Origin: Bacillota bacterium
GTDB taxonomy: Bacteria; Bacillota; Limnochordia; Darwinibacteriales; Darwinibacteriaceae
Length of the DNA: 38,473 nt
Assembly (NCBI GenBank): GCA_012837385.1
Contig: DURH01000034.1
Span: 1 to 38,473 of the forward strand
Direction: 5' to 3'
The notes under the pieces were generated by a model. The model worked only from the letters and a program-made list of their open reading frames with translations. It ran no database searches and was not told the DNA's origin. Positions within the stretch are counted from its first letter, which is position 1; each line of letters begins with the position of its first letter. Both the position numbers and the translations under genes were made by a program. Below, one piece after another: positions 1 through 7,626 of the stretch.

Positions 1-1071
1 AAGGTAGTTGTCGGTTTCGACGGTTTTGTTGATGAGATCGTGGAAGCGGTGGACCGCAGGCACTCTTTCGCATCATACACCAGGATGAGTAATATGACCC
101 AATTTGGAGAGCGCATCTCTAAGGCCGCGGGTCTAAGCACCAATATTGAGCTAGTTCCCAAAACTATGAAGCTGGGTGGGAATGGGCCGATTATGGCCAA
201 TGCCCTAGTGAAGCTGGGCACCAGTGTTTCTTATATGGGCGCCCTGGGCAGGCCCAATGTGCATCCTGTATTTAATGAACTGGTGGAAGGATGCACCGAA
301 GTGTATTCCCTTGCTGAACCTGGCCACACCGATGCCGTGGAGTTTGATGACGGCAAGGTGATGCTGGGCAAGATGGAGGGTCTCAATGATATTCGCTGGG
401 CTGCCCTCAAAGAGGTGGTGGGCACAGACAAGCTCCAAGCGGCGTTTAGCGATTGCAATTTAGCTGCCACGCTGAATTGGGTTATGACTCCCCACCTCAA
501 CGAGATTTGGACAGGGCTGCTGGAATTGCTCAGGCCCAGGGAAGATGGCACCAAGCCGTTTCTCTTTGTGGATCTCTGCGATCCAGGCAAGCGTCAGCCC
601 CAGGATATTCTGGAAGCCATGGATATGATTGGGGAATTTTCCAAGTTTTACCGGGTTATCCTAGGGTTAAACCGCAAGGAAGCCTCGGAAATCGCCAATG
701 TGCGTAGGCTGCGCCTGAGCAAGCCCGCGGAAGAGGCGGAGCTAGAGGAGATTGTCAGAGCGCTGGGCGAAGATTTGGGGTTCTGGTGCCTTATGGTTCA
801 CCCCGTTTCGGAAGCAGGTGCCTATGTGGATGGCGAATATTTTCATGTGCAGGGTCCCTTCACATCCAAACCCCGCTTGACTACAGGGGCAGGGGACAAC
901 TTCAATGCTGGCTTTTGCCTGGGATTGATGTTAGAGTTGGAGGTAGATGAGTGTCTAGCCTTGGGTAAGGCTGTTTCTGGTTTCTATGTGCGCCAGATGC
1001 GCAGCCCTGCCTGGCAGGAGCTGCTGGATTTTGTAGCGCTCTGGGCAGACAAGGGTGGAGAAGAGTTCTAG
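1..1071 (+). CDS. PfkB-family carbohydrate kinase (5' partial)
   Basis: The reading frame is open from base 1 with no stop, so the gene starts left of the window; the first in-window start-like codon (position 40) is internal. The visible 356 residues have the ribokinase/PfkB fold signatures: an N-terminal strand beginning VVVGFDGFVDE, a Gly-rich substrate-binding segment (KLGGNGPIMANALVKLG) and the C-terminal anion-hole and catalytic-base motif TTGAGDNFNAGF, whose Asp should deprotonate the sugar hydroxyl attacked by ATP. The substrate cannot be read from sequence; ribose, fructose and nucleoside kinases all share these motifs. It stops at 1071, just before a purine-rich repeat and trpB, on the same strand. 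Family assignment is firm, specificity unknown. Confidence 0.9.
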   Translation, partial: KVVVGFDGFVDEIVEAVDRRHSFASYTRMSNMTQFGERISKAAGLSTNIELVPKTMKLGGNGPIMANALVKLGTSVSYMGALGRPNVHPVFNELVEGCTEVYSLAEPGHTDAVEFDDGKVMLGKMEGLNDIRWAALKEVVGTDKLQAAFSDCNLAATLNWVMTPHLNEIWTGLLELLRPREDGTKPFLFVDLCDPGKRQPQDILEAMDMIGEFSKFYRVILGLNRKEASEIANVRRLRLSKPAEEAELEEIVRALGEDLGFWCLMVHPVSEAGAYVDGEYFHVQGPFTSKPRLTTGAGDNFNAGFCLGLMLELEVDECLALGKAVSGFYVRQMRSPAWQELLDFVALWADKGGEEF

Positions 1072-1080
1072 AGAATAAGA

Positions 1081-1131
1081 AGAGATGAGAAAAGACGAGA
1101 AAGGAAGAGATGAGATGAGAAGAGACGAGAT
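1081..1131 (+). repeat. Imperfect purine-rich tandem repeat at the trpB 5' end
   Basis: The decamer AGAGATGAGA occurs at 1081-1090 and again at 1106-1115, and each copy is followed by a GACGAGA heptamer (1094-1100 and 1124-1130). The stretch is almost all A and G on the plus strand. It fills the space between the PfkB stop and the likely trpB start, and contains several ATG codons and weak Shine-Dalgarno-like GAGA/AGGA runs. Confidence 0.7.
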
Positions 1132-2329
1132 GACTGGTTGTTTTGGAGAATTCGGGGGGCAGTATGTTTCGCCGGAGCTGAAAAGGGCTCTCGATCACGT
1201 GGCAGAGTACTACCAGGAAATCCGGGGCGATGCCGGTTTCCAAGAGGAGCTCGCCTACTACCTAAGGGAATATGTGGGCAGGCCCAGCCCTTTATACCAT
1301 GCCAAACGCCTCAGCGAACATTTAGGTGGAGCACAGATCTATCTTAAAAGGGAAGACCTCAACCACACCGGTTCCCATAAGATCAATAACGCTCTGGGCC
1401 AGGCCTTAATGGCCAAGCGCATGGGCGTGAAGCGGATTATCGCCGAAACCGGGGCGGGCCAGCATGGTGTAGCGACTGCCACGGTGTGTGCTCTTTTGGA
1501 TATGGAATGCGTGATCTATATGGGCACCGAAGACATGGCCCGCCAGGAACTGAATGTGTTTCGCATGGAGCTCCTAGGTGCCAAGGTTGTAGGTGTAGAT
1601 GCCGGCAGTAAGACCTTGAAAGACGCGGTGGATGCAGCCCTCGAGGACTTTGCCCAGAACTATGCTCACACCTACTATCTGTTAGGCTCGGCGGTGGGGC
1701 CCCATCCCTATCCGCTGATGGTGAGGGACTTCCAATCGGTGATTGGGGTAGAAGCCAAGGAACAGATCCTCCAGGCCACAGGCAGGATGCCAGATTACCT
1801 CTTAGCCTGTGTAGGAGGAGGCAGCAACGCCATCGGGCTGTTTGCCCCGTTTTACCAGGATAAAGAGGTGCAGATGATCGGGCTGGAACCAGGCGGAAAC
1901 GGGCCTCAAGCTGGGCAGCATGCAGCTTCCGCAAGCTATGGAGTGCCCACAGTGATCCATGGGTTCCGCTGTTACGCCCTAGTGGATGAAGAGGGCGGTG
2001 TCCAGGACACCCACTCTTTAGCTGCAGGCCTGGATTATCCCGGGATCGGTCCAGAACACAGTTATTATCTGGCCACAGGCAGGGCCAAATATCTGCCGAT
2101 CAGTGACAGTGAAGCCTTTCGCGCTTTCCAGGTTTTGGCGGAGATGGAAGGCATTATCGCAGCCTTTGAGAGCTCACATGCGGTGGCCTATGCTCTGCAG
2201 CTAGCACCCACATTGAGCAAAAACCAAATCATTGTGGTGAATCTTTCTGGCCGTGGAGACAAGGATGCAGCCCAAGCACTGAGGCTGCTGCAGAAAGATA
2301 AAGAAGTTGGAGGGGTAGCAAGTGCTTAG
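1130..2329 (+). CDS. trpB: Tryptophan synthase beta subunit TrpB
   Basis: PLP enzyme that condenses indole with L-serine to give L-tryptophan, normally as an alpha2-beta2 complex with TrpA. Counting from the ATG at 1130, the protein is 399 aa, typical for the TrpB1 class. Visible signatures are the N-terminal CFGEFGGQYV, the PLP lysine in LNHTGSHKINN (about residue 84), ETGAGQHGVATAT, and the glycine-rich PLP-phosphate loop CVGGGSNAIG. An in-frame ATG at 1085 would add 15 charged residues translated from the purine repeat; homologues start at the GEFGG segment, so I prefer 1130. No trpA or other trp gene is in the window, so this copy is outside a visible trp operon. The next gene overlaps its stop codon by 8 nt. 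Confidence 0.95.
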   Translation: MTGCFGEFGGQYVSPELKRALDHVAEYYQEIRGDAGFQEELAYYLREYVGRPSPLYHAKRLSEHLGGAQIYLKREDLNHTGSHKINNALGQALMAKRMGVKRIIAETGAGQHGVATATVCALLDMECVIYMGTEDMARQELNVFRMELLGAKVVGVDAGSKTLKDAVDAALEDFAQNYAHTYYLLGSAVGPHPYPLMVRDFQSVIGVEAKEQILQATGRMPDYLLACVGGGSNAIGLFAPFYQDKEVQMIGLEPGGNGPQAGQHAASASYGVPTVIHGFRCYALVDEEGGVQDTHSLAAGLDYPGIGPEHSYYLATGRAKYLPISDSEAFRAFQVLAEMEGIIAAFESSHAVAYALQLAPTLSKNQIIVVNLSGRGDKDAAQALRLLQKDKEVGGVASA

Positions 2330-2945
2330 CATGCACACAAGGAGAAATATCAGTTTGATTTTGTTGATCGGCCTGCTCGTAGTGACTGGTGTGGTATGGT
2401 CCATGGGCAGCCAGGAAGAGGGACTAAAGGATGGAGTCTACTTCGGTAAGGCCCAGGGCTTTGCTGGGGATGTTGGCGTGGATGTCACCATCAGCGGCGG
2501 CAAAATCGCCGAGATCGCGGTCAGGCCCCATGAGGAGACACCCTTTATCGCCGATCCAGCCATCGAGACTCTGGTCAAGAACATAATCGCGTCCCAGAAT
2601 CCCGAGGTGGATGTTGTGTCTGGGGCCACTTACACCAGCAAGGCGGTTATCGCAGCAGTTAAGCAGGCGGTTCAGAAAGCCGAAGGGTTTAAAGACGGCG
2701 TGTATACTGGAAGTGCTGAAGGCTTCGGCGGGACTCTCACTGTAGAAGTGACTGTAGCTCAAGGGTCCATTACTAAGGTCGCGGTCTTAGATAACAGCGA
2801 GACACCGTTTATTGCGGAAAGCGCCATCAAGGAGTTGCCGGAAGCCATTGTAGCTAATCAATCTTGGGAAGTTGATGTGGTCAGCGGTGCCACTGTAACC
2901 AGTAAAGCCATCATGGCTGCAGTAGAAGCAGCATTAACCAACTAA
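2322..2945 (+). CDS. Membrane-anchored protein with two FMN-binding domains
   Basis: The GTG at 2322 lies about 7 nt after a GGAGGGG ribosome-binding site (2309-2315) inside the end of trpB; an ATG at 2331 is an alternative. An N-terminal hydrophobic helix (about residues 10-27) suggests export or membrane anchoring. Two tandem repeats of about 80 residues follow. Each begins DGVY.G.A.GF and ends with DVVSGAT.TSKA, the flavin-attachment-type SGAT motif of the FMN_bind family (RnfG/NqrC type), in which ApbE links FMN to the Thr. This suggests an extracytoplasmic redox carrier. The two repeats are similar to each other, consistent with internal duplication. The partner complex is not visible here. 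The domain call is secure; the electron donor and acceptor are unknown. Confidence 0.88.
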   Translation: MLSMHTRRNISLILLIGLLVVTGVVWSMGSQEEGLKDGVYFGKAQGFAGDVGVDVTISGGKIAEIAVRPHEETPFIADPAIETLVKNIIASQNPEVDVVSGATYTSKAVIAAVKQAVQKAEGFKDGVYTGSAEGFGGTLTVEVTVAQGSITKVAVLDNSETPFIAESAIKELPEAIVANQSWEVDVVSGATVTSKAIMAAVEAALTN

Positions 2946-3004
2946 GCCTGTGGCGTAATTCGCCTCTCCCTTGGCCATACTAGCCTATAGGGAAGGAGCT
3001 GGTT

Positions 3005-3178
3005 ATGATGCCTAGTCTGTCTGATTTGCGCATGGTAGGGCAGACCTGCAGCGCCTATGAGGCGGAAGCAGAACAAGTGGAGAGAAGCTGTGAAACCTGT
3101 AGGCACTGGGGAGGCGAAGAAAGAGACTGCATTCTGGACATTTTCTGGGAGCAGCTCACCAATTTGGATCAAACGTAG
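3005..3178 (+). CDS. Small Cys-rich hypothetical protein (57 aa)
   Basis: Short ORF starting at ATG 3005 (or the adjacent ATG 3008) behind a good Shine-Dalgarno GGAAGGAG (2992-2999). The predicted product has Cys at 15, 29, 32 and 42. The core CETCRHW followed by RDCILDIFWEQL resembles small metal-binding proteins of anaerobes with a CxxC knuckle and a third Cys about ten residues later. It is followed within 10 nt by a strong terminator, as expected for a real final gene of an operon. A different-frame ORF at 3057-3251 covers part of the same DNA but lacks these signals. I infer metal binding; function is unknown. Confidence 0.6.
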   Translation: MMPSLSDLRMVGQTCSAYEAEAEQVERSCETCRHWGGEERDCILDIFWEQLTNLDQT

Positions 3179-3184
3179 GGGAGG

Positions 3185-3217
3185 CCCTTGGTTAGCATCA
3201 GTTAACCAAGGGCTTTT
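3185..3217 (+). terminator. Rho-independent terminator after the small Cys-rich ORF
   Basis: Perfect 10-bp inverted repeat CCCTTGGTTA (3185-3194) and TAACCAAGGG (3203-3212) with an 8-nt loop, followed by CTTTTCT. It separates the trpB-side operon from the serine dehydratase genes, whose start lies only about 27 nt downstream. Confidence 0.85.
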
Positions 3218-3243
3218 CTGTTATGGAAAAAGGTCCATAAAAG

Positions 3244-3942
3244 GTGTATGATGAATTGGGGAGTGATCAACTTAGTATGGCACGGATAGGTCTCTTTGAT
3301 ATTGTCGGACCCATTATGGTGGGGCCTTCCAGTTCACATACGGCCGGTGCGGTGCGCTTGGGCTTGGCTGCCAGGAAAATCCTTGGTTCTGAGGTTCAAA
3401 AGGCCAAAATCGAACTGCATGGCTCCTTTTCTGCCACCTACTGGGGGCACCGTACAGATGTTGCCCTCATCGCTGGCCTCTTGGGCATGCCTATGGATGA
3501 CGAACGCATACCCCAGGCTTTAGATTTGGCTCAGGAAGCGGGTTTGGAGTACAGCTTTGCTTCCGCGGATTTAGGTGATGTGCATCCTAACTCAGTGCGC
3601 ATCCAGGCGGAGGGTCCCAGCGGCACTGTTACGGTCTGCGGTTCTTCCATCGGCGGAGGACGCATCAACATTTTTGAGATTAATGGCTTTGAGGTTTCAG
3701 TGGACGGCACCTATTCAGTGCTCTTGACTAGGCATAGGGATACACCGGGAGTGATCTCTGAGGTTACTAAGGTGCTGGCTATTCACGGCATAAACATAGC
3801 TTTTTTAGATGTGAGTCGCAAAACCCGGGGTTCTGACGCCCTGTTGGTGGCGGAAACAGATGATCCCATTCCCGAATTGGCAGTGGAACATGTGCAGCGT
3901 ATTCCTCAGGTGATCGTGGTTCGGACTCTACCGTGTTTTTAG
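3244..3942 (+). CDS. sdaAB: L-serine dehydratase, iron-sulfur-dependent, beta subunit
   Basis: Beta chain of the two-subunit [4Fe-4S] L-serine ammonia-lyase that converts serine to pyruvate and ammonia. The signature GPIMVGPSSSHTAGA is near the N terminus, and an ACT domain (from about residue 155, SVLLTRHRDTPGVISEVTKVL) is at the C terminus, usually a site for amino-acid sensing. The GTG at 3244 gives 232 aa. Homology fits the ATG at 3277 (MARIGLFDIVG) better, although its GGGGAG (3258-3263) is 13 nt away. The alpha subunit gene follows after 10 nt, so the two are translated together. No clear promoter fits between the preceding terminator and this start, so read-through past that hairpin is possible. 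Confidence 0.93.
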   Translation: MYDELGSDQLSMARIGLFDIVGPIMVGPSSSHTAGAVRLGLAARKILGSEVQKAKIELHGSFSATYWGHRTDVALIAGLLGMPMDDERIPQALDLAQEAGLEYSFASADLGDVHPNSVRIQAEGPSGTVTVCGSSIGGGRINIFEINGFEVSVDGTYSVLLTRHRDTPGVISEVTKVLAIHGINIAFLDVSRKTRGSDALLVAETDDPIPELAVEHVQRIPQVIVVRTLPCF

Positions 3943-3952
3943 GGGGATCGGT

Positions 3953-4834
3953 GTGGAGATTACGAGTGCTAATCAACTTCTGGAACTTAGCGCTGAGCGG
4001 AGTCAAAGCTTGGCGCAGATTGTGGCGGAATACGAAGCTTTCCGGGCTAATACCACAGTGGAGGCTGTGCGGGAGCAGATGGCAAGAACTCTGCACGTGA
4101 TGCGCGCTTCCGTGGAAAAAGGCAGGGAAGATCAGGGAGAGCTGAGCCACCTTATTACTGGATATGGTCGGTTGTTTGAGACCGCCGATCAAAAAGGCCG
4201 CCTCCTGGGCCAATCGTTATTAAAAAACGCTATTATCTACGCGCTCTCCGTGGGACAATACAACGCTAGTCTAGGCAGGATTGTGGCCTGCCCCACAGCA
4301 GGGAGCTGCGGGGTGGTGCCAGGCGCGCTGCTAGCCGCCGCCGAGGAGCTGGGCAGCAGTGACCAAGAGTTAGTTGAGGCTCTCCTGGTGATGGGGGGAG
4401 TGGGTATTGTGTCAGCCGCCCAAGGCCCCATCAGTGGGGCGGAAGGGGGCTGCCAGGCGGAATGCGGTGTAGCGTCAGCCATGGCTGCTGGAGCAGTGGT
4501 CTATCTGGCAAATGGAAGCAATGAAGAAGTGTTCACAGCAGCAGCTCTGGCTCTTCAGAGCCACTTAGGGCTGGTGTGCGACCCTCTGGCTTCCTTAGTG
4601 GAAGTGCCCTGCGTCACGCGGAATGCCACTTCCGCGGTTTCTGCCCTGGCTGCTGCCAATATGGCTCTAGCAGGTATTCCTGCCTTTATTCCCTATGATG
4701 AAGTCGTGGTGGCCATGAAGGCCATTGGCAAAGCTCTGCCCGAAAGCCTCAGGGAGACCTCCTTAGGTGGGCTGGCAGCCACTCCAACGGGAAAAAGAAT
4801 CGCCCGGGAAATGCGGGAGAAATACCGGCTATAA
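3953..4834 (+). CDS. sdaAA: L-serine dehydratase, iron-sulfur-dependent, alpha subunit
   Basis: Catalytic subunit carrying the oxygen-labile [4Fe-4S] cluster, 293 aa, the usual length. Cluster-type cysteines are seen in CPTAGSCG (about residue 105), in the following Cys-containing segments around AECGVASAM, and in CDPLASLVEVPC. The GTG start at 3953 is preceded by AGGGGG (3941-3946), which directly abuts the sdaAB stop. The pair gives serine catabolism to pyruvate, typical of amino-acid-fermenting anaerobes. A bidirectional hairpin follows the stop. Confidence 0.95.
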   Translation: MEITSANQLLELSAERSQSLAQIVAEYEAFRANTTVEAVREQMARTLHVMRASVEKGREDQGELSHLITGYGRLFETADQKGRLLGQSLLKNAIIYALSVGQYNASLGRIVACPTAGSCGVVPGALLAAAEELGSSDQELVEALLVMGGVGIVSAAQGPISGAEGGCQAECGVASAMAAGAVVYLANGSNEEVFTAAALALQSHLGLVCDPLASLVEVPCVTRNATSAVSALAAANMALAGIPAFIPYDEVVVAMKAIGKALPESLRETSLGGLAATPTGKRIAREMREKYRL

Positions 4835-4837
4835 AGG

Positions 4838-4866
4838 AAAAACGATTCAGCACAGCTGAATCGTTT
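4838..4866. terminator. Bidirectional terminator between sdaAA and tRNA-Asp
   Basis: AACGATTCAGC (4841-4851), loop ACA, GCTGAATCGTT (4855-4865): a perfect 11-bp stem. Read on the minus strand it is followed by TTTCCTTTAT, so it should end tRNA-Asp transcription; on the plus strand it can end sdaAA with a weaker T-tract. Confidence 0.8.
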
Positions 4867-4878
4867 CATGAACAAAAA

Positions 4879-4955
4879 TGGCGGAACCGACGAGACTCGA
4901 ACTCGCGATCTCCGGCGTGACAGGCCGGCGTGTTAACCAACTACACCACGGCTCC
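4879..4955 (-). tRNA. tRNA-Asp (GUC)
   Basis: 77-nt cloverleaf on the minus strand. Acceptor GGAGCCG pairs with CGGTTCC (one G-T wobble), discriminator G, encoded CCA (4879-4881). The anticodon loop CTGTCAC carries GTC, and the T-loop is TTCGAGT. It has its own promoter and terminator. Confidence 0.96.
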
Positions 4956-4964
4956 AGCACTTGT

Positions 4965-4993
4965 ATTATACCTAGTCTTTGAGGTTTTAGCAA
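4965..4993 (-). promoter_or_regulatory. Sigma-A promoter of tRNA-Asp
   Basis: On the minus strand, -35 TTGCTA (4988-4993), a 17-nt spacer and -10 TATAAT (4965-4970), placing the start of transcription at or just before the tRNA 5' end. Confidence 0.8.
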
Positions 4994-5022
4994 GCCCCTT
5001 TTATTTGTTTACAGGAAGGAAG

Positions 5023-5451
5023 ATGAAGGTGCGTCATAAAGGTGTTATCATCGGCAGAGATTCTGGCAAGGTGATGGTGCAGATTGAAGACCCCGCCAGA
5101 ACCTGCGGGAAATGCAGGGGTTGTGTGCCACTACTTGGCAATAGGACTTCGCCAGAGGACTATGTGGTGCGCTCCCAGGACCCTGGAGATAAGTACCAAG
5201 TAGGTGACCAAGTAATTGTAGACAGCGAAATGCGGCCGGTGATGAAGGCCATAGGGTTCCTGTACGGCCTGCCCTTTACCTGCCTGTTCATCGGTTACGC
5301 TATCGGCCGCCTACTGTCGGGCAATGATTCCGTGGGAGGCCTGGCTGGGGTGGTAGGCCTGCTCGTTGGGGCTGCTGTGGCCAGACCCATAACCCGCCGT
5401 TACTTCGTGCAGGAACCAGAGTATAAAGTTGTATCGCGAGCCTGTTCCTAA
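5023..5451 (+). CDS. RseC/MucC-like membrane protein
   Basis: 142 aa from the ATG at 5023, which follows AGGAAGGA. The open frame extends upstream to 4930, but that part lies in the tRNA-Asp gene and its promoter and is not coding. The product has the SoxR-reducing-system/RseC layout: an N-terminal soluble part with a Cys cluster (TCGKCRGC), a small beta-rich segment (GDQVIVD), then two transmembrane helices near residues 77-95 and 105-120. The family is known for association with sigma-E control and with Rnf-type redox complexes; none of those partners is here. I infer a redox-linked membrane role. It is 16 nt upstream of the ABC transporter ATPase and may share its transcript. Confidence 0.75.
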   Translation: MKVRHKGVIIGRDSGKVMVQIEDPARTCGKCRGCVPLLGNRTSPEDYVVRSQDPGDKYQVGDQVIVDSEMRPVMKAIGFLYGLPFTCLFIGYAIGRLLSGNDSVGGLAGVVGLLVGAAVARPITRRYFVQEPEYKVVSRACS

Positions 5452-5467
5452 ATAAGGGGGTAAAGGC

Positions 5468-6364
5468 ATGTCACTGGTAGTTTCTGATCTCACCAAGCGC
5501 TTCCGCGACGTTACTGCTGTGGACGGCCTCAGTTTTACCGTGCGGGAAGGTGTGCTCTTTGGCTTCTTGGGCCCCAATGGGGCGGGCAAGACCACCACTA
5601 TGCGCACTATTTTGGGCATTCTCAGGCCAGATGCAGGTACCGTTACCTGGAAAGGCGGCCCCATCCACCGCCTGGGCTCTCGTTTTTACGGCTACCTTCC
5701 TGAGGAGAGGGGGCTCTACCCCAAGATGCGCGTCGCCGAGCATCTTGAGTTTCTAGGGCGCATCCACGGCCTGGACCGGCCCACGGCCCGCAGGGAGACC
5801 GCCCGCTGGCTGCAGCGTTTTGCCTTGGAAGAGGTAAGAAACAAGCGCATTGAAGAGCTCTCCAAGGGTAATCAGCAGAAGGTGCAGACCATCGGCACCA
5901 TGCTCCACGATCCTGAACTCCTAATTCTGGATGAGCCCTTTGCCGGCCTGGATCCCGTGAATGCCTCCCTGCTCAAGGAAGTGCTTCTAGAAGCCCAGCA
6001 GCAGGGCAAGACCATCATCTTTTCCAGCCACCGTATGGACCAGGTGGAGGAAATCTGCCAAGATATCGCTTTGATCAACCGCGGGCGCCTGCTTCTCCAC
6101 GGCAATCTCAGGCAGATCAAGAAGTCCATGGGGCGACAGATTCTCAGATTGAGTCTGGAAGGGAATTGGGAGTTTTGGGCTAAGATTCCCGGCCTGCAGC
6201 TTCTAGAGGAGCGCACTGATTACCGGGAATTCCTCTTAGGTGAGGGAGTGGATCCCAACCATGTATTGGCTGAGGCTATGGAGGCGGGACAGGTGATCCG
6301 CTTTGAACTGGTGGAGCCATCCCTGGATCAGATCTTTGTGGAGAAAGTGGGTGAGGGGGCATGA
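5468..6364 (+). CDS. ABC transporter ATP-binding protein (NatA-type)
   Basis: 298-aa ATPase with Walker A GPNGAGKTTT (about residue 35), signature LSKGNQQKVQ (about residue 135), Walker B LLILDEPFAGLDP and switch His in SSHRMDQVEE. A C-terminal region of about 80 residues resembles the DUF4162-type extension common in NatA/drug-exporter ATPases. The ATG at 5468 follows AAGGGGGTAAAGGC. Its stop overlaps the start of the permease gene by 4 nt (ATGA), so the two form one transporter. Substrate unknown; Na+ efflux or drug or peptide export are the family possibilities. Confidence 0.92.
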   Translation: MSLVVSDLTKRFRDVTAVDGLSFTVREGVLFGFLGPNGAGKTTTMRTILGILRPDAGTVTWKGGPIHRLGSRFYGYLPEERGLYPKMRVAEHLEFLGRIHGLDRPTARRETARWLQRFALEEVRNKRIEELSKGNQQKVQTIGTMLHDPELLILDEPFAGLDPVNASLLKEVLLEAQQQGKTIIFSSHRMDQVEEICQDIALINRGRLLLHGNLRQIKKSMGRQILRLSLEGNWEFWAKIPGLQLLEERTDYREFLLGEGVDPNHVLAEAMEAGQVIRFELVEPSLDQIFVEKVGEGA

Positions 6365-7617
6365 GTGTAATCCCTGTACTGGTGAAACGGGAATTCACTT
6401 CCAGGGTGAAGGGAACCGCTTATATTCTCACCACAGTAATTGGCGTGCTGGTCTTTGTGGGCCTGTCCTTCCTTCCCCCAATTATGGAGAGGATTTCCAG
6501 CAGCTTCACCCCGAAAACCATTGAGCTAGTGGTACTGGACAGCCAGGCAGAGTCCAGCCTGCTGCCCTTTTTCAAAGCTCTCAGTGCTGATCGAGAGGGA
6601 CTCACCATTCGCGATGCCAGTGGGCTGGATGAGCGGGAGGCGTACCGGATGGTACTGGAGGAAGGCCTGGCTGGCCTGCTCCTGATTGACGGCCCCTTAT
6701 GCACTCTGGTAACGCCTGATAGCAAGAATATGGTGTTAAACGATGAAATTCGCAGTTTAGTGAACCAGGCTGCCACCAGGTGGAAGGCTGCTGAACTGGG
6801 GCTCACCCAGGAAGAGATGAACAGTCTGTTCCAGGCCGTTGACTTCCGCATTCGGGAAGTTGCCCCCGAGCAGGATGGCGCCACTGAGGTAGACGGAATT
6901 GCCCAAACCCAATCCATGGTGTTGGCTTATTTTCTGCTGTTTATGATCTATATGGCCCTAATCCTCTACGGCAATATGGTGGCCTCAGGTGTAGCAGAAG
7001 AAAAGAGTTCCCGCATCATGGAGGTTATGGTGTCCACCGTCAAGCCCTTGGAGCTGATGTTTGGGAAGATCATTGGAGTGGGAGCCCTTGGCCTGGTACA
7101 GTTCATCATCTGGATTGGAACTGGACTGATTATGGCTGCCATGGGCCGGACCGGTTTTCTCGGGGGCATGCTGGGCGTGGAAGCCTCGCTGAGCACCTTG
7201 CCCCTGGAGAGTATCCTCTGGTTTGGGCTCTTTTTCCTCCTAGGGTACTTCTTCTATGCTTCGATTTTCGCTGCTGCCGGCGCCTTAGTCTCCCGGGTGG
7301 AAGAAGTGAGCCAGGTGGTCTCCCTGCTGATGATGTTCATCGTTGCCGGCTTCTTAGCCGCCTATATCTCATTTCTCAATCCCAACAGCAGCTTTGCCGT
7401 GGCCGCGTCGCTAATCCCCTTTACCGCGCCCATGGTTATGTTCGCCCGCATCATGCTCGCGGATCCGCCCATCATTGAGGCGGCGGCGTCAGTGGTAATT
7501 ATGCTGCTGTCCATCGTTCTGGGTACCTGGATCTCTTCTAAAATATACAGCATCGGCATTCTGCTTTATGGAAAACGGCCAAGCATCCGGCAAGTTGCAC
7601 GGCTGCTGAAAGGCTAG
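6361..7617 (+). CDS. ABC-2 type transporter permease (NatB-like)
   Basis: 418 aa. One N-terminal transmembrane helix (residues 20-40) is followed by a soluble region of about 140 residues predicted to be outside the membrane, then five or six helices from about residue 183 to the C terminus. The conserved EEKSSRIMEVMVSTVKPLELMFGKIIG stretch, here spanning about residues 216-242, is typical of NatB/ABC-2 exporters. Translationally coupled to the upstream ATPase (4-nt overlap). It probably forms the homodimeric or heterodimeric pore of the exporter. Confidence 0.9.
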   Translation: MSVIPVLVKREFTSRVKGTAYILTTVIGVLVFVGLSFLPPIMERISSSFTPKTIELVVLDSQAESSLLPFFKALSADREGLTIRDASGLDEREAYRMVLEEGLAGLLLIDGPLCTLVTPDSKNMVLNDEIRSLVNQAATRWKAAELGLTQEEMNSLFQAVDFRIREVAPEQDGATEVDGIAQTQSMVLAYFLLFMIYMALILYGNMVASGVAEEKSSRIMEVMVSTVKPLELMFGKIIGVGALGLVQFIIWIGTGLIMAAMGRTGFLGGMLGVEASLSTLPLESILWFGLFFLLGYFFYASIFAAAGALVSRVEEVSQVVSLLMMFIVAGFLAAYISFLNPNSSFAVAASLIPFTAPMVMFARIMLADPPIIEAAASVVIMLLSIVLGTWISSKIYSIGILLYGKRPSIRQVARLLKG

Positions 7618-7626
7618 GAGATAGCC

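Noticed and set aside
2946-3004. Possible hairpin sequestering the ribosome-binding site of the small Cys-rich gene
   Set aside because: The pairing between the CTCTCCCTT run and GGGAAGGAG is only partial, so it does not support a regulatory claim.
3057-3251. 64-aa ORF in another frame
   Set aside because: It crosses the terminator and lacks a ribosome-binding site; the 57-aa frame at 3005-3178 explains the region better.
4930-5022. N-terminal extension of the RseC-like reading frame
   Set aside because: It lies in the tRNA-Asp gene and its promoter, and the ATG at 5023 has a proper ribosome-binding site.
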